From Atherinomorus stipes (Eukaryota; Chordata; Actinopteri; Atheriniformes; Atherinidae), in assembly GCA_023101725.1 (NCBI GenBank), contig JALJCO010010195.1, positions 620,001 to 684,000 on the forward strand: a stretch of DNA of 64,000 nucleotides, in the 5' to 3' direction. The stretch's first letter is position 1, and each line of letters starts with the position of its first letter. Below the pieces are notes generated by a model. The model ran no database searches. It saw only the letters and a list, made by a program, of their open reading frames with translations, and was not told where the DNA came from. Positions 46,901-60,160 of the stretch are shown here, piece by piece. The translations under genes were made by a program, and so were the position numbers.

Positions 46901-47860
46901 ACATGACTCTATATTGACTCTAAAAGTAAATGTGAGTGACCCTGAAGAGGATAAAGCAGGTATAGAGAACAGACGGATCAACAGACCTGCAAGTTATCTA
47001 CTGTGATAAAAAGTGGAATTTTCATTTTGTATCCAGACGAACTCAGCAGAAGCATTAGTGTGATGGTAACTTCCCTCACGTCCTACACAGCTTTGCTCTA
47101 AAATACCATTACAGTAACTTAAGATCATTACAATAACAGTTCTTCAACAGTGCTTTTAACTCGTCGTCATGATTTCATTGGCTGAAAGGAGCAACTTTGA
47201 AAGCTAACCACCTCTTTTTCACACAGGGCCATGTAGGGTTGGATTTCCCCCCCCCCCTTGCTAATAAAAATCTTCATTTAAAGATGGCATTTTGTGTTTA
47301 TTTGTGTTATTTTTGTCTAATATTTAAATTAGTTTGATGATCTGAAACATATAAGTGTGACAAACATGCAAAAAAATAAGAAATCAGGAAGGGGGCAAAC
47401 ACTTTTTCACACAACTGTATATGAAATAGTTTTCCACTATAGCTGAATGTGTTGGTCTCATTAACAAAAATATTGTTAAATGATCTAGAGACAATGCTTT
47501 GTTAAAGAATCATTTTGGCCAAAGGAGTGGGTTGAGAACGGCTTCTCACTGACTCACTGAATAAACCCAGAACAGATCAGACCCAACTCTACTGCAGTTC
47601 TCACCAAAGTCAAACAGCAAACTCCATAAACTAATCACCTTATCATGCTGACACTTGGGTGAACATGCACTTACAGTATTTCTTTCTGTGTGGAAAACTG
47701 TTTTGCTATAAGAATTTAAATGCTCATCTACCTGAAAGTATCATTACTTTGAGCCATTATATGTATGTCAACATGAATACACACACTCTTATTTGTTTAA
47801 TCATTTCTGACAATGCCTGGAACCATTCCAAATGGTATGTTCTGTTTATGTTGCCCTTAC
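31993..47860. other. Long intergenic stretch without recognised genes
   Basis: I see no spliced gene, no known domain and no RNA gene in these ~16 kb. ORFs are short and unrelated to anything I recognise, including a 139-codon minus-strand frame at 45627-46046. Simple repeats occur: TTTG repeats near 32545, A-runs near 32660 and 32970, TATATA near 42962. Several blocks, for example 33590-34300 and 39400-39540, have mixed composition with no repeat signature and homeodomain- or forkhead-like words, so conserved non-coding elements are possible but unproven. Confidence 0.55.
46821..46907. repeat. Chain of three hairpins
   Basis: Arm 46821-46840 and arm 46846-46865 are perfect 20-bp complements around a 5-base AAAAG loop. 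The 3' arm then runs into CATGACCCAC/GTGGGTCATG (10-bp stem), and that into GTCATGTAAT/ATTACATGAC (10-bp stem, GTTTT loop). Each hairpin reuses the end of the previous one. Confidence 0.9.
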
Positions 47861-47871
47861 AGTGGGTATTA

Positions 47872-50000
<2,129 letters not shown>

Positions 50001-50065
50001 TATGTTTATAGAAGGAACTTTTAGATGGTTACATAAATGTCTCATGCATGCACATCTATAGGGAA

Positions 50066-50115
50066 AGAAATTTAAGTTTAAGTTTAAGTTTATTTGTTTA
50101 TATAGCCCTTAAAAG
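50066..50115 (-). repeat. LINE-type 3' tail fragment
   Basis: Repeats of TTTAAG end in TTTATTTGTTTATATAGCCC, the reverse complement of a common fish LINE 3' tail. It directly precedes the purine tract. Confidence 0.55.
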
Positions 50116-50121
50116 AACCAA

Positions 50122-50511
50122 TGGAAAAAAAAAGTTTTTAAAGGGGGAAAAAAAAAAAGAGAAAAAAAAAAAAATAAAAAAAAAGAAAAAAAAAAAAGGG
50201 AAAAAAAAAAAAAAAGAAGAAAAAGAGAAATGAAAAAAAAAAAAAAAAGAAAAAAAAAAAGTGGGGGAGGGAGGGGAAAAAAAAAAAAAAAAAAAAATTA
50301 AAAAAAAAAAAAGAAAAAAAAAAATAAAAAAAAGGAAAAAAAAAAAAAGATAACTGAAAAAAGACAAGGGGAAGGGGGAGGGAAGGAGGGAAACGGCCAG
50401 GAGGAGAAGAGAGGGCGCCGAAAAATTATTTTAAAAGGAAAAAAGAAAAGAAGAGGGAGGGGGGGGCGGGGGAGGAGGAGAGAGAAGAGAGGGGAGGGGG
50501 GGAGGGGGGAG

Positions 50512-50548
<37 letters not shown>

Positions 50549-50820
50549 GGAGGGGGGAGGGAGGGAGGGAGGAGGGAGGATCCGGGGCGAAAAATAGAGA
50601 GAGGTGAGGGGGGGGGGGGGGGGGAAGGGAGAAAAGAAAAAAGAGGAAAAAAGTGGAGAGAAAGAGGGAGAGAGACCCCAGAAAAGTTTAGGGAGGGGGG
50701 GGGGAGAGGAGGAGGCTTTATGAAAAACAATTGAAGGGGGGAGAGGGGGGGGGGGGAGGAAGGAAAAGGGGGGGAAAAAAAAAAAAAAGTAAGGGCGTAA
50801 AGGGGGGGGAGGAAAAGAGA
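50122..50820. repeat. Extreme purine tract (A and G only, nearly)
   Basis: About 700 bases are almost exclusively A and G, in A-runs then G-rich runs, with very few pyrimidines. The long minus-strand frame through it (Phe/Pro/Ser-rich) is an artefact. It is either a real polypurine satellite or a badly resolved homopolymer region of the assembly. Confidence 0.85.
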
Positions 50821-53800
50821 CATAAATCTCACATAAATGCAGAGTATTTCATGTTCTTTGTCTGTATCTACTGTATGTCCTACACCAAGTTTAATTTTTG
50901 ACACCTCCACCATAAGTGATAAAATGTAAAAACTCTCGTAGCTACATAACAGCTGTCTAGTGAGAGAACACATCTGAAGGACCGTGTTATGTTTGCTAAG
51001 TAAGAAATTTGGATAAAAATGTTTAAAAAGACCTGAGCCAACATTGCCTCCAGAGCATACTATGCTGTATAAATGAGAAACTAATAATGTAGATTTATTA
51101 TCATAGTTTTTAATTTCAGCATTTAGAAAATCGACTGTTTTGAAATTCCACCTCTGGTCTTTCACAGAAAACATATGTCCAGTGATGTGATTGCATCCTG
51201 TTCGATGTTGAGACTCTGACCCTGACAGAGCTCCATTTATTTGTGTCAGAGAAATTTTTTTTTTACCGGATGTTGAATTCACAGAGGAGCTGAACTCAAC
51301 TCTATTCTCTATTTCTTTGGACTGTCAAGGGACAAATATCTTTTTTTATTGCAGACCTTATATAAGCTTGGATGAATGTTTTTTCCCATAAGTAAACATA
51401 TGCCTTGATTTATTTCTTTTTTTATAATATTGATCTGAAGCATATGTAGAAAATGCCATCATAAAGCCATAGCTGCAATGGCAAACAATGCATTGTGTTT
51501 TTTATGTGGATGTAGTTACATATGTCTCACAGTCTTACTGCATTACATTTCAGTTTTTTCAAACTGCAAATGCACTGATTCACCACAGAGATATCTGTCC
51601 TTTATAAACCAAAAGGCAGTGTCAAATCACGCGTGCCCTTTTGGAAGAGTCCAAGGCTCAGATCAGCTGCATTGTACATTTCTTCTTCAGTTTATTCTAC
51701 AGGCGTCACAGCACAGGCCCCTTTGCCCTCATAAACACATCCAGAAGGGAGTGATTATTTCTCAAGATGTGGGGATCGAGGACTTGCCAGTTCATGCCTC
51801 TTTACGAGTGTTTTGCCATGACAGCCTGTTCCGTCTGACAGTGCATTTGTTCCTCTTGTTAGAAGCGATGCTTATCCCATTCATCCTGTGGGCCTTGTGT
51901 CTCTGTCACCTTAAGCCTAGCAAGTGGGCTGAGAGAAAGAGCACTGTGGCTTTCAATGTTTGTGTCTCCCTCCAAGGAAATGCACCATATCGAGTGTCCC
52001 CAGATTAGTAACAGTATTGCAGGTCGTAAAACATGGCATCTCCTTTAATCCACATTGACACGATCATGCCCACATGCTCTCATGTTGCAACATCAGGAAT
52101 GCATTTTCATCTAATAAGGGGCTTCTCGGCCATGTTCATGCATTTTTGAGGAGACCAATTTGTAAGCCCAGATTGTGAAATTTGAAGATATAATAAATCA
52201 GGACATTTAGCAGGGATGTAATGAGTGGTTGAAGTGTGGTCTTTGGAAAGGGATTAAAAAAATATGTGCTCAGTCATAAAGAAAAAGACTTATTTTCCCT
52301 TTTCTTGGAGGGAACCTTTGAATAAATGCCAAGAAGCAAGTTACTCATTAGAAAGGCACAGATAAGCTTTGATGAGTCAACTCTCCAAGGATCTACAGTA
52401 TAGCTTACTTCATCTTTTTCCTTTCATATCAGCATTTAGAAAGAAAAAAATTAAACTGCCTTAATGTTTCCTACGATAAATTTCCAGAGATAAGATATTC
52501 AACACATGATTATTGTGGACAACACAGTTCACTGATTTATCTAATATGTCAGGAAAATATGTCAAATGTAAGATAATCATTCTCCGTCAAATTCTTCTTT
52601 ACTAATGTTTATTGTCTTTCATCTGTCATTAAAAGAAATAAAAATAATTTATAAATGCAGCTTAGTCTAACAAGAAACACCTAATGCTCGTGCATGTTCA
52701 CATGTCCAAAAGATAGTTTTGCAGTTCTGTACAGAGAAGTGTTTCCACATCCATTAACCCTTTCCTATTCCCTCTTGAGATTTCTGGAACATCTAATAAA
52801 TGTGCAACATCACATTTGTGACAGTTTAACATAATTAAAAACTTGAGTATGTTGGATTTAGCGAAGGAATATGCTGTAATGTAATGGCTTAAAGCAAAAC
52901 AACACAAGTTTACGACCTTAAAACGTGCTCCTGATTTGTTTTGATGACACACTCGCGTTCATTTTGCACATTCTGGGGCCGTTATTGCTCTACAGCGTTC
53001 CACGGCAGAGAAGCCACACTTCCCAACTTTTCCCTCCAACCAGGAGCATCACGTGACAGCTGTGTTTTGTTTACGGCATCACATCACATACACGTAAGTG
53101 GATATCAGCGTACTAGCCTTTTTAGAAGATGTGTACCATACCTTATTTAGAGAGGAAGCAAAGAAAAGAAAGGGAGAAAGTGATGCAGTGAGAGTAAACT
53201 GATCATACTGACTTTAACTGGCTGCAGGACCCCCGGAAAAGAAAAAGGATGGAAGACATATGCCAAATTAGCTTTTGTTACAGGGCACCAACATTTTTTT
53301 AATTTCCAAAGCTACTGTAAGTAGTGCAGCTTTAAAAATGTAGTAATTAGCTATTTTGGGCAAGTGTGATTGGTTGGCATCATCCAAGTTGTAGACAATA
53401 CTGAAATTCAAATGGAAACATTTAGCAATTTGTAATGAAATGTTGAGCCTTGATTGTGAAACTGCTACATTTTGCAACGTGGATTAACTTGCTATGAAAT
53501 CAAAATCTTTAAAAAAAGAATAATCAACTAGAAATAACAAAAAAAAAAAGTTAAAGTTAAACAGTGAAAAAGGCAAACATATTCTTGGATAATGAATTAT
53601 TTGGTTCAAAATCTTTGAAAAATGAACCAGCAATTTTTCTTTTAAACCACCGATACTTTGTATCATGACATTTAGATAAAACCTGTCATGCTGCAGTTTT
53701 CTAATTATTCCTCCTTTCATATGCCTCTGATATTCAGTCATTGAGTTTCATGTTTTATTGTTTCACCATATGCAGGACAAACTTATAAGTTTCCCCTATT

Positions 53801-53856
53801 TTTGAACTTACAATCAGTTACCTATTTGGATTACATGGAAAAACACAGTTTAAAGG
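50821..53856. other. Intergenic stretch, no recognised gene
   Basis: A 176-codon plus-strand frame at 51478-52008 is longer than most here, but shows no domain I recognise and no usable gene context. The remainder is AT-rich unique-looking sequence. Confidence 0.5.
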
Positions 53857-54212
53857 TCGAGTCCAGAGTCCCCCGCCGTTTCTGTTTGCAAACAACTGTA
53901 TTCTAACTGAGCGCCCCCCCGTCTCAGGCTAACGGCCGCCTCATTCTTCAGCCTATTCAGCTTCAAGCCTCTCCTTCAGAGCTCAGAAGCGGGTCAAAGC
54001 CAAACCAATATTAACCCTGGTGCACTATTTAAGCTCTTACCTTTCCTTCGGTTCATCCACCGTTTTTCTTTCTTTTTTTTTTCCTTTGACAGTTCAAGTG
54101 ACTGGCGTCTGCTCCAATCATGAGCTTATTCCCACACAGCGTCATGCCCTTTGCTCTGTCATTGGCTGGTGATATAAACAGAAATCTCCACCCAGAAACG
54201 TCCCGACCAGAC
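53857..54212. mobile_element. Dispersed repeat, copy 2 (truncated)
   Basis: It matches 49158-49530 in order and orientation: GTTTCTGTTT, AACTGAGCGC, TTCAGCCTATTCAGCTTCAA, GTGACTGGCGTCTGCTCCAA and GGTGATATAAACAGAAATCT. It breaks off where the long inverted-repeat element begins, lacking the right half and right terminus of copy 1. Confidence 0.8.
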
Positions 54213-55026
54213 CACTTATCTTCATGGTGAGCAAGACTCTGGAACACTTTTTTAATATTTCAAATGCAGCTGGAGATCAGGATGACTTCTCGTTTCCAAC
54301 CAACTCGGTCCATATAATGGAGTTCGCTGGGAACCGAGTCAAAAAGGTCCATAAAAGTGCACAAAAACTTGTCAATATTCCTCCATACTGCTCGTCCAAT
54401 GTAAGTGTCCTGAGTGGGTAGTGTCCATAATTTACTCGAAACTACCCCATTTAAAATATTTATGGAGCCTAAATAGAAGTACATCGCATCTCCTGCGAGC
54501 ACGCTGATGCGCGTTCATGAAACTACAGAAGGCGCGGCAGATGAGATCGCGCGTTCTTTTTTTTCTTTTTTCTTTGTTTTAAATCAATATCCAACCCCTT
54601 TTGTGTTTGTCCCGGTTTCTCTGCAGCTCTGGCGCTCGTAGCACAATGGAAACAGAGAATTTCTTCTTCTACGCTTGTATTATCGGCAGAGTAGGCTTTG
54701 AACGTCGAGGCTTCCGTTGTTTTGTGAATGTGCATGTGCGCGCTTCGCGGAGTAATTGTACTACTTTAGGCTCTAAAAAAAAGTAAATGACGTTATTTCG
54801 AGTAAATTCTGGACGCTACCCACTCAGGACACTTGGATTACATTGGACGAGCAGTATGGAGGTATATTGACAAGTTTTTGTGGACTTTTATGCACCTTTT
54901 TCACTCGGTTCCCCGCAAACTCCATTATATGAAAGTTGGTTGGAAACGAGGAGTCGTCCTGATCTCCGGCTGCATTTGAAATATTAAAAAAGTGCTCCAG
55001 AGTCTTGCTCACCATGAAGGTAAGTG
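54213..55026. mobile_element. Foldback element with ~230-280-bp inverted arms
   Basis: Arms 54213-54440 and 54796-55026 are inverted copies; for example CTTCATGGTGAGCAAGACTC is mirrored by GAGTCTTGCTCACCATGAAG. Weaker complementarity (AGCCTAAA/TTTAGGCT) extends the arms inward to about 54500 and 54740. The arms differ at scattered positions, so it is not an assembly mirror. The short spacer is GC-rich (GCGCGTTC, GCGCGCTTCGCGG). No transposase. Confidence 0.88.
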
Positions 55027-58000
55027 GAAAATAAAGTTAAATAATTCTGTGGGTGAACTATTCCTTTAGATTCACCCTTTACACAGTTTATACCCTTACA
55101 ACAAAATATCATTCAGTATCTGTTACGTGGTGGCAACAACATCTTGCTTTGCCTGAAAATATGATATGATGTGTTAACCAGAAATATAAAACAGTTTAGT
55201 AATTGCCCTTCCTCAATCATACTGGATGGTATAAACAAACAAATGATGTGGGAACTTGGCAGACATTTTAGGGGGAGTCAACTAAATATAAATCTGAAGT
55301 CAACATAATTAAATTATCACTCCTCACCGACCAACTCTAAATATCTGTCATTTTCATTTTAATTATATCATAGAAAAGGACTTTTTGCCAGACCTGTACA
55401 TGAAGAATCAGTCGCACAAGATTGAGCTTGGCAAACATTTATTTTTCCAAACACTAAATGAGACCCTGGGGATTCGTAAACCACTTTGTCTCTGACTTCA
55501 AAGTTCCTGCTGGGAATTAACTGACACTTTTCACTTCGCTTACAGCTGCTAGAAAAAAAAGGGGGTGAAAATCATGTTTAAAATGGTTATCGGGCATCGC
55601 TTGATTTTAATAATTAAAAGATGAATTCTTTGTCGAAAATGAATATATTTAAGAAATATAAAGCATATTATAATATGATTTTTTTTTTCCCTTGTGGTCA
55701 AGCTTGAGCCCTTTTCTTAAGCATTAGCCAGTGATGCACTTACTCTCCACAGACCTTATCAATTAAAAAATCTAGACAAACTGTGTAAAATAGACAAAAA
55801 AAAAAAAAGAACAGACAGAAATTGGAGATGTTTGTTTAGTAGCATGCTGTTCTGCTATTGGCCAAGCTTTTGTTATTCTGCGGCTTCCCGGTACTCCTCA
55901 AACAAACTCTCACACTTGCTTAATTAAATCCTCGAACCAAAACGTGTTTGTGGAACGAAAGGAGATATTCCATGCAGAAAACACATCTGCAGACAACTCA
56001 TGGCCTTCTCACTCCAACTCATATTTTGTCTGTATTTATTGGCTTAAAAGTAGCTGATGGATCCACTTCCAACAGCTTTTTTCGTTCATTTCAGCATCTT
56101 GCAAGGCTGTGTTGGATTTTGACACAGCTGTAAGCTGACAATCAAACAAGACCCGGGTCATATAAGCAATTAAGATACGAGAGGCAGCCAGAATTCCACA
56201 CTTGACAATGTGCTGGGATTTTTAACACTAATGAGGCATCTTTCTTACACTGGTCAGAAGGTGTTAGCTGGAAAAGCTTCATTTGTTCTTTGGCAGCTTT
56301 CACCACTTTTAATGCTTCACATCTCTAGGATGGTTTTGTTTTTCTATGTGGGGATTAAGCTTGGAATTTTCCCGCCAGTTATTTTTACTGAGATTAAGAT
56401 GGGACGGTAGAGCATTTACTAATGATCCACCTTTAATGACCTTTATCCTGCTGAACAATTCTGTTTGATCTCTTTCACAACCACTCATCACCTTTTTTTT
56501 TAGCAGGTCACTTTATCTGCCTTAGCTTTCAAAGGGGTGTTAATACTTTAAATGTCATCAAGTGCTAATACTGATTAAACAGGCATAAAGCTACTTGACA
56601 GTCCTTCTGTTCTATAATAGCGGGGACCAGTTCCAATCCTAATATTAAATCATGCATAATGGTGCTTTCGTGCACGTGCTTTTGGAATATTTTTGCCACA
56701 GCAGACTGGATCTATGACAGTATTTCATTGCCAAATCAAAGATCTCAAGTGTATTAGGGGTGGAGACACGGCCCCAGCGGCAGAAACTTTACCATGAGTT
56801 GCAAACAACCTTGTCAGCACTTTCAGTCTGTGCACGAAAAAGAAAATGCAATGTCATTCATGTCTCTGGTAATATTTATATATCAAAACAATGTGATGAT
56901 GGGAAATGTTTTTATTCATTCCATGCTTTTAGACTTGTCTTCAGAGGCCAAATAGCCTCCGTAAGGTGGAGCCCACTGGAACGAAGAGCAGGAATGCAAA
57001 GAGGGATGTTCGCTTCGAAAGAGTATTTACTGTAATGAGAAGCAGACAGAAGAAACTCTGAGCTGCTATTGTTGTGCACAGGTTTGCTTTGGATTCCCGT
57101 CTCACCCCTGCAGGCTACAGACCTATGAATATTTAAACAGGTAAGGGACTTCCTCTAAACATCAATCAAAAGCCTATCTATTCAATTACTGGCCTCAGAT
57201 CTGAGATGTTCAACCAACAGCAGCTTCTGAGCAGAAGAATTCTGCCGATGGTGATGCCTGTGAATATTCCAACCATGTGGACAATCAGTCAATTAAAAAC
57301 AGCCTCTCAATGGTTGGCAGGCCTTCAAAAGAGGAAAGTCAATGGATATTTATTCAGTGATGGTAGACTTGGAAGAAACTCTCAGTCCATTGAAAAGGGA
57401 TCGAAATACAAAAGAGTAATATCAATGAAGAAATATATCCCTTCCTTCTTGTGAAGAAACTTCACTCAGTATGAAAATGGTATTTTTTCATAAAGTATGT
57501 TGAATAGGCTCAAATTCAATGATCTCTCCCTGAGCACAGTTTATCCATGATAAATAGCAGAGACTGACAGTATTTCTCTTTTTATTTAAAAAGTCCAAGA
57601 GGAAACAATATAAACTGTTTGGGTTTGCAAAGGGGTGGGCTGAGACGGGATCAGATGCACACAAAAAAAGAGCAAATGAGTGATGAGGAAGGAAAACAAC
57701 AGTTTTGGACACCTGTTCAAAGGAGTTCGGTCGGGCCTCTGTCATGGGAGACGGATGACTCATGCTGGCAGAGGATCAGTTGATTAGAGGTGTGTCATTT
57801 ACAGTCGTCAGACGTCTCTGTCAGTGAGCGATTGCACAATATTCGCGCAATCTTTTTAACTGCAACAACAAGCGGCTCGGCCTGCAGAGGAGCTGTGCTT
57901 GACACAAACCTATCTTCCGATAACAAGAGCCAGAGACATCAGCCTGAGTGCTATTCTTGGCAGGCAACACAATTGATAGATCATGTAGTGAAGCCAGAGG

Positions 58001-59799
58001 ACTGCTGAGGGGATTTTACCACACCACTTAAGTGGTTAGTTAATAAAAAATGTTTGCTTTTTGTGTTATCTTCTCATATTGTGGCTTTCTGCTCTTGATT
58101 TGATCATATTAATTGGTTTAATCAGGGATCGAAGCTCTACCCTTTAGAAAATGTTGACATAGTCTTGTGAGCAGAAGAGAACAGTTGATGGATTAAACAT
58201 ATATATTTGTGTGAGGGGCTGACCAGAGAATTATTGCATTCAACTCTGAGCACTGATTAAAGGAACAATTTGATGTTTATGAAGTGTGCTGCCGGCTGTC
58301 TTTGTTGTAAAACACCAGATGAAAAAATTGTAATTATCAGGATATTCTAACTAATTTCCCAGAAAAGTTTTCATCTGGGTCATAATCATAGACGCACACA
58401 GTCTGACTTTATTGATAACACACAAACAACTGTACTTTTGATGTGATTAATGAACTCTGAGTAAGTATTCATAGGCTGAACGAAGCCAAAAAACAGTAAG
58501 AGCAGCAACTTTTTCAGAAATTTCACATGTATTTCAGTTAAAGCAATCCTTACCGATGTTGCATTGTTACACTATTTTTTTTGATAATGTAAAATGCTAT
58601 AAATGCGGTAATGGAACTCTGAAATACAAGACAGACCCACCATTAATCCAAATAACATATTATTCTAATCTCTAAATTTTCAAAGAAAACTCCAACCAAT
58701 CCTTGCAGTTGGGTCCCTGCCTAAGATTGGCTGAGGGACCTGCCTGTCAGACCTTTACTTCCGCATTAGGAGGTGGAGAGAATGGGGGGTGGGTCTTTGG
58801 AGTGAGGCGGGACTGTTGATATTCAAGATCGGTAAGGGTTGCTTTAAAGTGGTTAAATCAAAAGTAATGGTTAAAGAGGTGGTCCTCTTTTTCAGTAAGG
58901 ACTTTAGCGAGACTGAGGGGAGGAAAATGGGCCTGTATCATTACATTTTAATGAGCTTAGTTACAAAATGCTGCTAAGGGAAAATAGGATTTCTTTCATA
59001 AGTGTTCATTAATACAGAGTTTAAAATGGGCAAAAAGAAGAAAATGCCAATTTAAAATAATGAAAAGGAATGAAGTGAAAAGAAAAACTGAAGTTTACTC
59101 TTGTCCAGACCCCCCCCCAAAAAAGTTCATTTTACTTTGTATAAACATGTGAAGATAAAATTAACAAAACATTTACATCATTTTACATATTCACTGAATA
59201 AAATGAAGACAATTTTTAGATGATCAACTACTCAAGTTTATAATAAGTTTAAAAAAATGTATAAACAATCACATAGACTTGTAACTTTCTATTAAGGTAG
59301 CAGAGTTTCTTCATTTCAGCATATTTCAGCACCCTCTACAGTAATTACTATCAAAAATAAACATGTTGATACTTCAAAATGGGATTCTGGCCTATCCATC
59401 AACCCTCAAAACCTTTGGTCACATATGTGTTTAAACATAAAAAAATGGACGTAGTGTCCGGTCACGCCTGAAGAGCTGAAAGTGAAGCCAGTTAGGCGCT
59501 TCCCACAGTCGCCATCTTGCCATGTTGCGTGTGTCGTCACTCTGGGAAAATACAAAAATGGGCAAAGACGGGGACGCTCTGAGTAGCGGGGCAAATGATT
59601 GACAGCTAAGCTAAATGCTGACCAAGCTAATCCAAAGTGAACATGAACAAATGAGGATAGGTGGTGTAAAGGTAAGACTAAAGGTAAAGCTGAAGAGAGG
59701 TTGGCTGATGCAAGGTGAAGTGGTCATACTTAGTCATGTTTCTACAAATAAAAACATGTCAGTTTTTTTATCTTTTTATTTGGGCAACTGAGCTGTATG
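55027..59799. other. Intergenic stretch, no recognised gene
   Basis: No recognisable coding exon, RNA gene or well-bounded repeat was found. The stretch ends with an unclassified GC-richer block (about 59440-59630) that may be a decayed element. Other parts are unique-looking. Confidence 0.5.
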
Positions 59800-60160
59800 A
59801 AAAGATTGCACAGATGACACGAAATCAAAAGCTTTGTGGCAAAAATGCAGCATCCTCTATTCAGAGGAGAAAAATGCATTGACCCCACTGTGAGGCATGG
59901 TGGGGGGAGCATCATGATTTGTGGCTAGTACCTTACAGCCAGTGCGCTTTGTGATTAATGGAAGAACAAGGTTCCATCAAGAACTTTTACAAGGGGATAT
60001 CAGGGTAGTCCAAGCTGAAACTTTGGAGAGGCTCCAAAGTGATATAACAGGACAATAACTTCAACCTCAACCACATTCAAACCAGAATAAGGGAAAACAT
60101 GTCTTTGAAAAGTCAAAGACCTGGCCTCAACATAAAGTCTTGTGAGAGAAAAAGTATACC
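59800..60160 (+). pseudogene. Tc1-like transposase remnant
   Basis: The plus strand reads DPTVRHGGGSIMIC, a motif of Tc1-like transposases, followed by broken pieces (for example VPSRTFTRGYQG, FGEAPK) with several stops. No inverted ends were found. A decayed 3' part of a transposase gene. Confidence 0.75.

Noticed and set aside
50431..51282. 283-codon minus-strand frame
   Set aside because: Most of it is Phe/Pro/Ser low complexity read from the purine tract; the remainder has no recognisable domain.
51478..52008. 176-codon plus-strand frame
   Set aside because: Contains a hydrophobic stretch but no known family, splice structure or poly(A) context; kept only as a note in the intergenic entry.
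58690..58745. GGTCCCT...AGGGACC inverted repeat with two ATTGG/CCAAT boxes
   Set aside because: Arms are only 7 bp and no target duplication or gene start is visible; could be chance.
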